Shown: positions 42,038 to 50,842 of the stretch, in pieces | Layout: every line of letters starts with the position of its first letter | Position numbering within the stretch: the first letter of the stretch is position 1 | DNA from: Streptomyces spiralis | Lineage (GTDB): Bacteria > Actinomycetota > Actinomycetes > Streptomycetales > Streptomycetaceae | Length of the DNA: 64,000 nucleotides | Direction: 5' to 3' | Assembly (NCBI RefSeq): GCF_014654675.1 | Contig: NZ_BNBC01000018.1 | Coordinates: 41,341-105,340 of the forward strand | Position numbers and translations under genes: made by a program | Notes under the pieces: model-generated | What the model saw: only the letters and a program-made list of their open reading frames with translations | Database searches by the model: none | What the model was told of the DNA's origin: nothing

Positions 42038-43633
42038 ATGGACGTGATGCCGCTGCTGTTGCTGGTGGCGGGCAGCGCCGCGGTGGCCGGGGCCGCCCGG
42101 CGCACCCCCGTGCCGGCACCACTGCTGCTGGTCGCCGCGGGGCTGGCGGTCTCGTACATCCCGGGCGTGCCCGGCTACACCCTCGATCCCAAGATCGTGC
42201 TGCCGCTGCTGCTGCCCCCGCTGCTGTACACGTCGGCCATCGACAGCTCCTACCTCGACCTGCGCGCGCAACTGCGGCCCGTGGCGCTGCTCTCGGTCGG
42301 ATACGTGCTGTTCGCGACCTTCGCGGTCGGCTGGGCCGCGTATCTGATCGTGCCGGGGCTGCCGCTGACGGCGGCGCTGGTGCTGGGCGCGGTGGTGGCG
42401 CCGCCGGACGCGGTGGCGGCGACGGCGGTGGCCCGCAGGGTGGGACTGCCCTCGAGGATCACCACGATTCTGCAGGGCGAGTCCCTGCTCAACGACGCCA
42501 CCGCGATCACCGCCTACAAGGTCGCGCTGGCCGCGGCCGTCGGCGAGGGCGCGACCTGGGCAGGGGGAGTGGAGGAGTTCCTGGTCGCGGCGTTCGGCGG
42601 CGTGGGTGTCGGACTGGTGCTGATGGCGCCGCTGCACTGGCTGCGCACGCACCTGAAGGAGGCGCTGCTGCAGAACACGCTCTCCCTGCTGATCCCGTTC
42701 GCCGCCTATGCCGTCGCCGAGCAGGTGCACGCCTCCGGGGTGCTCGCCGTCGTCACCGTCGCCCTCTATCTCGGGCACCGCGCGTGGGAGGTCGACTTCG
42801 CCACCCGGCTCCAGGAGGAGGCGGTGTGGAAGATGGTCGCGTTCGTCCTGGAGTCCGCGGTGTTCGCCCTGATCGGACTGCAGCTGCCGATCGTCCTCGG
42901 GGGCCTGGACGAGTACGCCGGAGCCCAGGCGGCTTGGTACGCGGTCGCCGTCTTCCTCGTGGTCGTCGCGGCCCGGTTCGTGTGGGTGTACCCGGCGGCG
43001 TTCCTGCCCCGGCTGCTGTTCCGGAGCGTCCGGGAGCGGGAGGAGAACCCCACCTGGAGGGGCGCGATGGTCACCGCGTGGGCCGGGATGCGGGGCGTGG
43101 TCTCCCTGGCCATCGCCTTCTCGATCCCGGTCACGGTGCACGGCGGCGGCCCGTTCCCGCAGCGCAACCTGCTGCTGTTCCTGACCTTCACCACGGTCAT
43201 CGGGACGCTGGTGGTGCAGGGCCTGACCCTGCCGCCGATGATCCGCGCGCTGAAGTTCCCCGGGCCCGACGCGCAGGCCGCCACGCTCGCCGAGGCCAAT
43301 GCCCAGGCGCAGGCCTCACTGGCCGCCGAGCGGCTCCTGGAGGAACTCCTCGCCGACGAGCGCAACACCCTGCCGCCGCCGCTCGCCGACCGGCTCCGCG
43401 CGGTCCTGGAGCGCCGCCGCAACGCCGTCTGGGAACGCCTCGGCCAGACCAACCCGGTCACCGGCGAATCGGTGGACGACACCTACCGCCGTCTGTCCCG
43501 GGACATGATCGCTGCCGAGCGGGCCGTCTTCGTACGGCTGCGCGACGGCCGCTACATCGACGACGAGATGCTGCGCCTCCTGCTGCGCAGGCTCGACCTC
43601 GAGGAGGCGGCCGCCTTCCGGGAAGCGGCCTAG
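42038..43633 (+). CDS. Na+/H+ antiporter (CPA1 family)
   Basis: The 531-residue protein has about 12 hydrophobic segments and the CPA1 motifs GAVVAPPDAVAATAVARRVG (ion-site Asp) and ILQGESLLNDATA. A soluble C-terminal tail of about 130 residues follows, with a coiled-coil-like Ala/Glu-rich stretch. It exchanges cytoplasmic Na+ or K+ for protons. The ATG at 42038 is chosen (GAGG upstream); a second ATG at 42047 is also possible. Confidence 0.9.
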   Translation: MDVMPLLLLVAGSAAVAGAARRTPVPAPLLLVAAGLAVSYIPGVPGYTLDPKIVLPLLLPPLLYTSAIDSSYLDLRAQLRPVALLSVGYVLFATFAVGWAAYLIVPGLPLTAALVLGAVVAPPDAVAATAVARRVGLPSRITTILQGESLLNDATAITAYKVALAAAVGEGATWAGGVEEFLVAAFGGVGVGLVLMAPLHWLRTHLKEALLQNTLSLLIPFAAYAVAEQVHASGVLAVVTVALYLGHRAWEVDFATRLQEEAVWKMVAFVLESAVFALIGLQLPIVLGGLDEYAGAQAAWYAVAVFLVVVAARFVWVYPAAFLPRLLFRSVREREENPTWRGAMVTAWAGMRGVVSLAIAFSIPVTVHGGGPFPQRNLLLFLTFTTVIGTLVVQGLTLPPMIRALKFPGPDAQAATLAEANAQAQASLAAERLLEELLADERNTLPPPLADRLRAVLERRRNAVWERLGQTNPVTGESVDDTYRRLSRDMIAAERAVFVRLRDGRYIDDEMLRLLLRRLDLEEAAAFREAA

Positions 43634-43670
43634 CCGGGCCCCGTGGTCTCGGAAACCGGCACGGAAACCG

Positions 43671-44579
43671 TCACGGAAAGGGGCGTCCGGTGACCACGGC
43701 GGCGACGGTGGTGCCGTGCGGGAAGGCTCCCTCGTCGGCCAGGGCGACAAGTCCGTACAGCGCCTTGGCGACATAGAGACGTTCCACGGGTATGCCGTGG
43801 CGCTGTTCGAAGTCCTCGGCGAAGGCGTCGAGTTCGGGGCCGGTACGGGCGTAGCCGCCGAAGTGGAAGCGGTCGTCGAGGGACCAGGTGCCGCGGCGGG
43901 CTCCGAAGGCTCGCTCCTGGAGGGCCTGTACATCGGTGGTCAGGAAGCCGCCCCGGAGGACGGGTATGCCCAGGGCACGCTGCCCGGGAGCCAGGCCGGC
44001 GGCGAGGCCCGCGAGCGTGCCGCCGGTGCCGCAGGCGAGCGCGACGACGTCGGCATGCCCGCGCAGTTCCTCGCCCAGGGCCTGGCAGCCGCGTACGGCT
44101 TCCGTATTGCTCCCGCCCTCGGGGACGACGTACGCGTCCTCGGCGCCGGCCGCGCGCAGAATGCCGGCCAGCGTCCGCGGATCCGTCTTGCTCCGGTACG
44201 TGGACCGGTCGACGAAATGCAGCCGCATCCCGTCGGCCGCGCACCGGGCGAGGGAGGGGTTGAGAGGACGGTCGGCCAGTTCCTCGCCGCGCACGACACC
44301 GACCGTGCGCAGGCCCAGGAGACGGCCCGCGGCCGCGGTGGCCCGCAGGTGGTTGGAGTACGCGCCGCCGAAGGTGATGATCGTCCGGCCGGCCGCGGCC
44401 CGCAGGTTGGGGGCGAGTTTGCGCCACTTGTTGCCGATCAGCTCCGGGTGGATCAAGTCGTCGCGCTTGAGCAGCAGACGCAGGCCGCGGCGCGCGAAGC
44501 GGTCGTCGGCGAGCTCCTGCACGGGGGAGGGGAGGCGGGGGGAGAGCGCGGCGGGGTCGGGGGCGGCGGAGCTGGTCAC
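43671..44579 (-). CDS. PLP-dependent ACC deaminase/D-cysteine desulfhydrase-like enzyme
   Basis: The 302-residue fold-type II PLP enzyme has the Lys in ELIGNKWRKLAPNL and the phosphate-binding loop ACGTGGTLAGLAAGL. Ser/Asn contacts are in FGGAYSNHLRATAAAG. The family includes 1-aminocyclopropane-1-carboxylate deaminase and D-cysteine desulfhydrase, which differ at few residues, so the substrate is left open. The GTG at 44579 gives VTSSAAPDP. It is convergent with the antiporter gene and divergent from the encapsulin operon. Confidence 0.85.
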   Translation of the reverse strand: MTSSAAPDPAALSPRLPSPVQELADDRFARRGLRLLLKRDDLIHPELIGNKWRKLAPNLRAAAGRTIITFGGAYSNHLRATAAAGRLLGLRTVGVVRGEELADRPLNPSLARCAADGMRLHFVDRSTYRSKTDPRTLAGILRAAGAEDAYVVPEGGSNTEAVRGCQALGEELRGHADVVALACGTGGTLAGLAAGLAPGQRALGIPVLRGGFLTTDVQALQERAFGARRGTWSLDDRFHFGGYARTGPELDAFAEDFEQRHGIPVERLYVAKALYGLVALADEGAFPHGTTVAAVVTGRPFP

Positions 44580-44803
44580 CAGGCCATTGTCGCCGGAGGT
44601 CTGCGCGGTCGCCTGTGGCCGGACATCATCGCCGTCGCCGCCAGGTCCTGCCGGACGTGGTCCCCATGTGTGCCCGACGCGACGGTGATCCATTCCCGCT
44701 CTTTCGTGTAATGGCACGAGCACGCTGCGTGATGGAAGGCTGGCGCCTGCAAATCGATGCCCGGCGCCGAAAGTGCCGGTCATGAGCGGGAGGGCAATTC
44801 TCT

Positions 44804-46210
44804 ATGTCGGTAGGCGAAGAGGTCCGCACGGGGCAGGACCGGCCGCAGCAGAGCCTCGGCACCGCGGCCGCGCGGAACCTGGCCACCACCACCAAGTCCG
44901 TTCCCCAGATGCAGGAGATCAGCTCGCGCTGGCTGCTGCGGATGCTGCCATGGGTCGACGTGCAGGGCGGCACGTACCGGGTGAACCGGCGGCTCACCTA
45001 CGCCGTCGGCGACGGCAGGATCACGTTCGTGAAGACCGGCGACCGCGTCGAGGTGATCCCCGCCGAACTCGGCGAACTGCCCGCGCTGCGGGGGTACGAG
45101 GACGGCGACGTGCTCTCCGAGCTCGCCCAGCGCTGCCGCCAGCGGGAGATCGGCGCCGGGCAGGTGATCGCCTCGTTCGGCAACCAGTCCGAGGAGGTGT
45201 ACCTGCTCGCGCACGGCAGGGCCGAGAAGGTGGGCACCGGCCCGTACGGCGACGACCAGGTCCTCGGCGTCCTCGCCGACGGTGCCTACTTCGGCGAGCA
45301 GGCGCTCCTCGACCCGGACGCCATCTGGGAGTACACGGTCCGCGCGGACACCGCGTGCACCGTCCTGGTCCTGTCCCGGCACGACTTCGAACAGGTCACC
45401 GAGCGCGCCGACTCGCTGCGCGACCACCTTCAGCGGCTGCGCTCGATCCCCGGGCAGCGCACCAACAAGTACGGAGAGAAGGAGGTCGCCCTCGCCGCCG
45501 GCCACAGCGGTGAGCCGGACATCCCGCACACCTTCGTCGACTACGAGGCCAGGCCCCGCGAATACGAACTGAGCATCGCGCAGACCGTCCTGCGCATCCA
45601 CACGCGCGTGGCCGACCTCTACAACCAGCCGATGAACCAGACGGAGCAGCAGCTCCGGCTGACCGTCGAGGCGCTGAAGGAGCGCCAGGAACACGAACTG
45701 ATCAACAACCGCGACTTCGGTCTGCTCCACAACTGCGAGTACGACCAGCGGATCCAGCCGCACGACGGCGTGCCGAGCCCGGACGACATGGACGAGCTGC
45801 TCAGCCGCCGCCGCAGCACCAAGCTGTTCCTCGCCCACCCGCGCGCGATCGCCGCGTTCGGCCGTGAGCTGAACCGGCGCGGGCTGGTGCCCGAGACCAT
45901 CGACATGGGCGGCAACCGGATTCCCACCTGGCGCGGTGTGCCGATCTTCCCGTGCAACAAGATCCCGGTCACCGAGGCCCGGACCAGCTCGATCATCGCG
46001 CTGCGCACCGGAGAGGAGGACCAGGGTGTCATCGGGCTGCGCGCCACGGGCATCCCGGACGAGATCGAGCCGAGCCTGTCCGTGCGGTTCATGGGCATCA
46101 ACGAGCAGGCGGTCATCAAGTACCTGGTGACGGCCTACTACTCGGCGGCGGTACTGGTCCCGGACGCGCTGGGGGTCCTGGAGAACATCGAGGTCGGCCG
46201 TTGGCGCTGA
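44804..46210 (+). CDS. Family 2B encapsulin shell protein with cNMP-binding domain (EshA-like)
   Basis: The 468-residue protein has an N-terminal arm and HK97-type shell portion (about 1-90) and an inserted cyclic-nucleotide-binding domain (about 98-205; EIGAGQVIASFGNQSEEVYLL begins it, YFGEQALL is the phosphate-cassette core). The rest of the HK97-like fold continues to the end (conserved ELSIAQTVLRIHTRVADLYN; SIIALRTGEEDQGVIGLRAT). This is the architecture of EshA and Family 2B encapsulins. The cassette lacks the usual Arg-Ala-Ala motif. GGGAGG precedes the ATG. The next gene is its probable cargo enzyme. Confidence 0.88.
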   Translation: MSVGEEVRTGQDRPQQSLGTAAARNLATTTKSVPQMQEISSRWLLRMLPWVDVQGGTYRVNRRLTYAVGDGRITFVKTGDRVEVIPAELGELPALRGYEDGDVLSELAQRCRQREIGAGQVIASFGNQSEEVYLLAHGRAEKVGTGPYGDDQVLGVLADGAYFGEQALLDPDAIWEYTVRADTACTVLVLSRHDFEQVTERADSLRDHLQRLRSIPGQRTNKYGEKEVALAAGHSGEPDIPHTFVDYEARPREYELSIAQTVLRIHTRVADLYNQPMNQTEQQLRLTVEALKERQEHELINNRDFGLLHNCEYDQRIQPHDGVPSPDDMDELLSRRRSTKLFLAHPRAIAAFGRELNRRGLVPETIDMGGNRIPTWRGVPIFPCNKIPVTEARTSSIIALRTGEEDQGVIGLRATGIPDEIEPSLSVRFMGINEQAVIKYLVTAYYSAAVLVPDALGVLENIEVGRWR

Positions 46211-46328
46211 CCTTCCGCGCCCGCTCGCGGTGTTCCCGCCCACCGGTCCGGGTACTACATCCCGGGGGTGCGGATCCGGCTCCAGCAGCGCAGACGCCAG
46301 TGTTCGCGGACTCTCCGAGGGGGAGCGG

Positions 46329-47540
46329 ATGGCCGAGTTCATGACGGAGACGACACCGCGTCCGCCCGGCGCGCGGCGTGCGGCGGGGACCGCGCGGCCG
46401 GCGGGCGCGGTGACCGCGGGAGCGGTGGCCGGCGAGCCACCGTCGGGCCCGCGGGCCGCCGACGGCGGTCACGGTGACGGCTCGCCAGGAGAGGCGCGGG
46501 CGGGTACGGCCGCACCCGACGGGCACGACGCGGCGGTGATCCTCGACCGTGCCCGGGCCTGCGTCGATCCGGAACTGCGGTCGGCGATCGCCTCGTTGCC
46601 CTCCTCCATGCGCCGGATCGCGCGCTACCACTTCGGCTGGGAGCACGCGGACGGCACCCCGGCCACGGGCAATGCGGGCAAGGCCATCCGCCCCGCGCTG
46701 GTCCTCGCCGCGGCTGCCGCGCTCGGTGGAGCCCGGGCGCGGGCGGACGCGGCGCGGGCCGCCGCCGCGGTGGAACTGGTCCACAACTTCACGCTCCTGC
46801 ACGACGACGTGATGGACCGGGACACCACCCGCCGGCACCGCCCCACGGTGTGGACGGTGTTCGGCGACGCCGACGCCATTCTCGCCGGGGACGCCCTGCA
46901 GGCGCTGGCCCTGCGGGTGCTCGCCGAGGACGCGCACCCGGCGTCCCCGGCCGCCGCCGCCCGGCTCGCGGCCTGTGTCGTCGAGTTGTGTGCGGGCCAG
47001 CACGCGGACACGGCTCTGGAGCGGCGCGCCCCCGACGAGGTCACGCTCGCCGAGGTACTGGCCATGGCCGAGGCCAAGACGGGCGCGCTGCTCGGGTGCG
47101 CGTGCGCCGTCGGCGCGCTCTACGCGGGGGCGGCGAAGGAGGAGGTGGAGGCGCTGGACGCGTTCGGCCGGCAGGCGGGGCTTGCGTTCCAGCTCATCGA
47201 CGACGTGATCGGCATATGGGGCGATCCGGCCCGCACCGGCAAGCCGGCCGGCGCCGACCTCGCCGCCCGCAAGAAGTCCCTGCCCGTGGTCGCCGCGCTC
47301 ACCTCGGGCACTCCGGCCGCCGGTGAACTCGCCGAGCTGTACGCCCGGCCCCACAGGGAAGGAGAGGAGGAGGGTGCCGCGCTGATGGTGGAGCGGGCCG
47401 GCGGCCGGGACTGGGCGCAGTCCCAGGCGGCCGACCGGATGGCCCAGGCCGTCCAGGACCTGTCCCGCGCCGTCCCGGACCCGGTGGCTGCGGGCGGCCT
47501 GCTGGCCCTGGCCGAGTTCGTGACCAGACGCACCACGTGA
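46329..47540 (+). CDS. Polyprenyl diphosphate synthase, probable encapsulin cargo
   Basis: The 403-residue trans-isoprenyl diphosphate synthase has a first Asp-rich motif D159-D-V-M-D163 and a second motif D291-D-V-I-G295, where the last Asp is Gly, as in many actinobacterial geranylgeranyl-type synthases. The first 65 or so residues are a Pro/Ala/Gly-rich, apparently disordered tail absent from ordinary homologs. Such tails direct enzymes into Family 2 encapsulins. The ATG at 46329 follows GGGGGAG; the frame is open from 46230. It lies 118 bp after the shell gene. Confidence 0.9.
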   Translation: MAEFMTETTPRPPGARRAAGTARPAGAVTAGAVAGEPPSGPRAADGGHGDGSPGEARAGTAAPDGHDAAVILDRARACVDPELRSAIASLPSSMRRIARYHFGWEHADGTPATGNAGKAIRPALVLAAAAALGGARARADAARAAAAVELVHNFTLLHDDVMDRDTTRRHRPTVWTVFGDADAILAGDALQALALRVLAEDAHPASPAAAARLAACVVELCAGQHADTALERRAPDEVTLAEVLAMAEAKTGALLGCACAVGALYAGAAKEEVEALDAFGRQAGLAFQLIDDVIGIWGDPARTGKPAGADLAARKKSLPVVAALTSGTPAAGELAELYARPHREGEEEGAALMVERAGGRDWAQSQAADRMAQAVQDLSRAVPDPVAAGGLLALAEFVTRRTT

Positions 47541-47650
47541 CGGGACGTACCCGTGACCGGACGTACCCGTGACCGGACGCATCGCATGACCCGGTCGCAT
47601 CCGCGGACGCACCCACCACGTGACCGGACGCGTCCGCGGACGCACCACGC
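47535..47650. repeat. CGTGACCGGACG-type tandem repeats
   Basis: Beginning at the end of the polyprenyl synthase gene, units close to CGTGACCGGACGTACC recur with a period of 16-17 bp at about 47535, 47552 and 47568. Degenerate CGTCCGCGGACGCACC relatives run to about 47650. No coding or CRISPR-like spacing is seen. Confidence 0.6.
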
Positions 47651-47700
47651 GTCCGGAGGCACCAGCGGACGCCGGCGCGAGTAACCGGCGCGCGCAGACC

Positions 47701-47797
47701 CCGGAGCCCCCCGGTTCCGTACGGCTCCTGACCCCGTACGGCCACCGGGGGCTCCGGTCCGACGGGTCCCGCACTGCCCCACGGTGTGCGGGACCCG
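47701..47797. terminator. Two hairpins after the encapsulin operon
   Basis: CCGGAGCCCCCCGGT (47701-47715) can pair imperfectly with ACCGGGGGCTCCGG (47744-47757). A second hairpin has a perfect 12-bp stem (47763-47774 with 47786-47797). They lie between the synthase gene and the GNAT gene and probably terminate the operon. Confidence 0.7.
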
Positions 47798-47877
47798 CCC
47801 CCCGCCACGCCCGGCGGCTGCACCGAGTACGCTCAACGCCCGTACGTCCGGGGCTGATTGACGTGAAGGGGCACGAG

Positions 47878-48522
47878 ATGGGCGTGGGGATCCGGGCGGC
47901 CGGCGAGGACGATCGGGAACTGGTCGTGCGGCTGCTGGACGGGGCCTTCCAGGACGACCCGGTGAGCGCTTGGGTCTTTCCCGGCGAGGAGTACCGCCGT
48001 GCGACCCACCGTCGGTTGATGGCCGCCTTCACCGACGTGGTGCTGGCCGAGGGCTGGATCGACGTCACCGAGGACGGCTCGGCGTGCGCGCTGTGGCTGT
48101 CGGTGCCCGCCGGCGACGCCTCGGAGGACGCCGCGGGCTCCGACGAGGCCGACGAGGCGGTACGGATGCGTGAGGCGGTCGACCCGGCGAACCGGCGCGT
48201 GGAGGAGATCACCCGGCTGATGACCGAGTCGCACCCGGCGGACCGTGCCCACGCGTACCTGTGGATGATCGGCGTCGTACCCGGACGCCAGGGCGAGGGC
48301 CTGGGCGGCGCGCTCATCCAGCACGTCCTGGACCGCTGCGACCGCGAGGGCCTGTCCGCGTATCTGGAGGCCAGCAGCGAGCGCAGCACCAGGCTCTACG
48401 AGCGCCTGGGCTTCGCCTTCACCGGCCGCACCCTCGACCTGCCGGACGGCCCGCGCATGTGGCCGATGTGGCGCGAGCCAGCCACCCGCCCGGCTTCCGG
48501 CAGCCCCATGGGCCTGCGATAG
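47878..48522 (+). CDS. GNAT-family N-acetyltransferase
   Basis: The 214-residue protein has the acetyl-CoA loop VVPGRQGEGLGGALIQHVL (about 142-160) and the C-terminal ERSTRLYERLGFAFTGR motif. The middle has a variable acidic insertion (SEDAAGSDEADEA). The ATG at 47878 follows GAAGGGG by 6 nt. Substrate is unknown. It follows the encapsulin operon but is separated by hairpins. Confidence 0.85.
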   Translation: MGVGIRAAGEDDRELVVRLLDGAFQDDPVSAWVFPGEEYRRATHRRLMAAFTDVVLAEGWIDVTEDGSACALWLSVPAGDASEDAAGSDEADEAVRMREAVDPANRRVEEITRLMTESHPADRAHAYLWMIGVVPGRQGEGLGGALIQHVLDRCDREGLSAYLEASSERSTRLYERLGFAFTGRTLDLPDGPRMWPMWREPATRPASGSPMGLR

Positions 48523-48549
48523 CCCCGTACCGCGGGAAGTGACACCGCA

Positions 48550-49347
48550 TCACTCCGCCCGGGTCGCAGGCCCCTCGCGCGCCGCGGACTCCTCGCGCGC
48601 CGCGGGCAGCCCGCCCGTCTCCGGATCCCGCCCGGTCAGGCAGTACAGGCCGCCGGCCGGGTCGCGGAGCACCGTCCAGTGGGGGTGGTCGGCGACATGG
48701 GTGGCGCCGAGGCTCTCGTGCCAGGACCGGGTCGCACCGATGTCCGCGCAGGCCAGGTCCAGGTGGGCGGAGGCGGGCCGTTCCTCGGCCAGGCGTTGCA
48801 GCAGGACGCGCACCGGCAGGCCGGGCGGCGGCTCGACCACGTGGAACTCGGGGAGTGCCCCGGGCAGCGACCGCCACCCGGCGGCGGTCAGCAGTTCGCT
48901 CCAGAAGGCGACTTCGGCGCCGTAGGTCGAGGGCGGAACGTCGAGGCAGACCTGGTCCAGCCGGCTGTCGCGGACGACGGGCGGACGCACCGACTCCCCT
49001 TGCCAGGGAACCGCACAGAACAACTGCCCGGCGGGCGACCGCAGCACGGCCCAGTCCTCGTGCTCGGCGACGACCTCACTGCCGACCCGCAGCGCCGACG
49101 CCACGAAGCCCGGCACGTCCTCGACGGCGAGGTCGAGATGCGCACCGCCGTCCCCGGAGGCCACGGCCTGACACTTGACGCAGGCGTCGAAGCCGTCTGC
49201 TCCGTCCGGCAGCAGGGTGACGAACTCGTCGCGCTCACCCCGCATTTCGGACGCCCGCGTGCCCGTGACGGCCGTCCAGAACTCCAGGGCGCGGGCGACC
49301 CGCGCGCCCGGCCGGTCGATGAAGGCGTACACCCAGCGGATGCTCAT
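48550..49347 (-). CDS. Double VOC (glyoxalase-like) domain protein
   Basis: The 265-residue protein consists of two vicinal-oxygen-chelate domains (about 1-115 and 125-245). Each has a terminal PxG-(Q/G)-L-(F/Y)-C strand, typical of antibiotic-resistance/glyoxalase superfamily members in actinobacteria. Metal ligands are partly visible (HLDLA in both halves). A Glu/Ala/Arg-rich tail closes it. Substrate is unknown. It faces the GNAT gene convergently. Confidence 0.83.
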   Translation of the reverse strand: MSIRWVYAFIDRPGARVARALEFWTAVTGTRASEMRGERDEFVTLLPDGADGFDACVKCQAVASGDGGAHLDLAVEDVPGFVASALRVGSEVVAEHEDWAVLRSPAGQLFCAVPWQGESVRPPVVRDSRLDQVCLDVPPSTYGAEVAFWSELLTAAGWRSLPGALPEFHVVEPPPGLPVRVLLQRLAEERPASAHLDLACADIGATRSWHESLGATHVADHPHWTVLRDPAGGLYCLTGRDPETGGLPAAREESAAREGPATRAE

Positions 49348-49391
49348 GCCGCGATCGTAGGGTGGCCGCCGGAGGGACGCCGCCGCAGGTC

Positions 49392-50099
49392 TCAGACAGT
49401 GGTCAGGGGCTGCGCCGGACCGAGGTGGTGCACGGCGGTCCGGTCGGCATGCGGGGCGAGCAGGCCCTGCAACTCCTCGGCCGCGATCTTCAGGAGGTGG
49501 CCGTCGCGGGCGGCGCACAGGGTCTCGAGAACGAAGACGACGCGGGTGGAATCCTCGGTGACGCGGGTTCGGTGGGCATCGCGGTGGTTCCAGTGGCGGG
49601 TGAGGACATCGGTGGCGTCCGCGTAGACGATCTCGCCGGGCCTGGGGTTCTCGACGGTGCCGGGCTCGCCGAGCGGGGTGAAGGACTCGGTGCCGTCCGC
49701 GTGGCGGATGTCGACGCCGCCGGTGACGTGGTCCAGGTCGAACGCGCCGGCGGGCAGGCCGTGGCGGACGGAGACGGCGTTGTACGAGTCGACGGCCGGG
49801 TTGATGCGCGGCAGGGTCCCCTTCTTGGCCAGACGGCGGCCGAGGGCGTCGACGCTGGGGCGGACGCGGCGGGGATTGGTGCCGAAGGAGCGGTAGGCGG
49901 TGTGCCACGCCTCGATCCGGGGGTCGGTCTCGTCGGCGGGCTGCCAGGAGCCGTCCGCGAGCCGCTGCTCCAGCTCCTCCAGTGCCGCGGCGGTGTGCGG
50001 CCAGGGTTCACGGCCGCGCAGGCCGGAGGCGGTGACCAGGGCGATCAGGGTGTCGGGGAAGGCGTCGGTGACGGCCGGGGCGATGCGGAAGGCGGGCAT
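49392..50099 (-). CDS. B3/B4 tRNA-binding domain protein
   Basis: The 235-residue stand-alone B3/B4 domain, the fold used by phenylalanyl-tRNA synthetase beta for editing, has the family motif FGTNPRRVRPSVDALGRR and the NPAVDSYNAVSVRHGLPAGAFD stretch. Free-standing copies may clear mischarged tRNA or bind a small ligand. It is 47 bp downstream of the PaiB-like gene on the same strand, within the leftward group led by the EamA transporter. Confidence 0.85.
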   Translation of the reverse strand: MPAFRIAPAVTDAFPDTLIALVTASGLRGREPWPHTAAALEELEQRLADGSWQPADETDPRIEAWHTAYRSFGTNPRRVRPSVDALGRRLAKKGTLPRINPAVDSYNAVSVRHGLPAGAFDLDHVTGGVDIRHADGTESFTPLGEPGTVENPRPGEIVYADATDVLTRHWNHRDAHRTRVTEDSTRVVFVLETLCAARDGHLLKIAAEELQGLLAPHADRTAVHHLGPAQPLTTV

Positions 50100-50146
50100 G
50101 GGCGGGATCCGTTTCCTGCGAGGGTGCGGGCGGCGTGCGGGCGGGG

Positions 50147-50794
50147 TCAGGGCTTCCAGGGACCGATGCGGTCCAGGCGGCGCAGCTGCTGCTGTGCGGT
50201 GGGCGCGTCCAGGCCCTGGCCGCGCTCGATGAGACGGTCGGCGACGGCGGCGCGGTGCTCCACGGGCTTGTGGTCGTCGTACTTGAACTTGGCCCGCACA
50301 TCGGTGACCTCCAGGCCCAGGCCGCGGATGCCGGACAGCATCCGCCCGTACGGGGGCCGGCCGACGGCGACGGGAGCGTGGCCGCCGTCGGGCTGGAAAT
50401 GGGCCAGCTGGCGGCGCAGCAGCTCCGCCTTGGCCTCGGGGTCGTCGACGACAGCGGCCCGGCAGATGAACTGGACGGCCGCGTAGTAGCTCGTGGGCAC
50501 GCCCTCGGTGGCCGGAGTGCCGGGCCCCGCGCGCCAGGGGCCGGGGACGAAGGCGTAGTCGCCCGTGACGGTGAAGGTGACGTTCGGGTCGTGCTCGATC
50601 GACTCCCAGACCGGGTTGGGCCGGGCGAGGTGGATCAGGAGGTGGTTGCCGTCACCGGTGAAGTGGGTGGGGACGACGGTGGGCGGGTGGCCGGGCAGGC
50701 CGTTGACGGTCAAGAGGCCGAAGTCGTGGCCCTCCGCGATCCAGGTCTGCCATTCGGCTTCGTCCAGGCCGGCGTCCCAGGGCTGGATGAACAT
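50147..50794 (-). CDS. PaiB-like FMN-binding protein
   Basis: The 215-residue protein of the FMN-binding negative transcriptional regulator (PaiB) family begins MFIQPWDAG and contains VPTHFTGDGNHLLIHLARPNP (split-barrel FMN site) and a VTGDYAFVPG strand. The family covers a protease-production regulator and FMN/haem-binding enzymes. It lies between the B3/B4 and EamA genes on the same strand, suggesting one operon. Confidence 0.87.
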   Translation of the reverse strand: MFIQPWDAGLDEAEWQTWIAEGHDFGLLTVNGLPGHPPTVVPTHFTGDGNHLLIHLARPNPVWESIEHDPNVTFTVTGDYAFVPGPWRAGPGTPATEGVPTSYYAAVQFICRAAVVDDPEAKAELLRRQLAHFQPDGGHAPVAVGRPPYGRMLSGIRGLGLEVTDVRAKFKYDDHKPVEHRAAVADRLIERGQGLDAPTAQQQLRRLDRIGPWKP

Positions 50795-50842
50795 GCGGTG
50801 CTCCTTGCGTGGTCGCGACTGCGATGTGGCTGTGCGGGCTGC

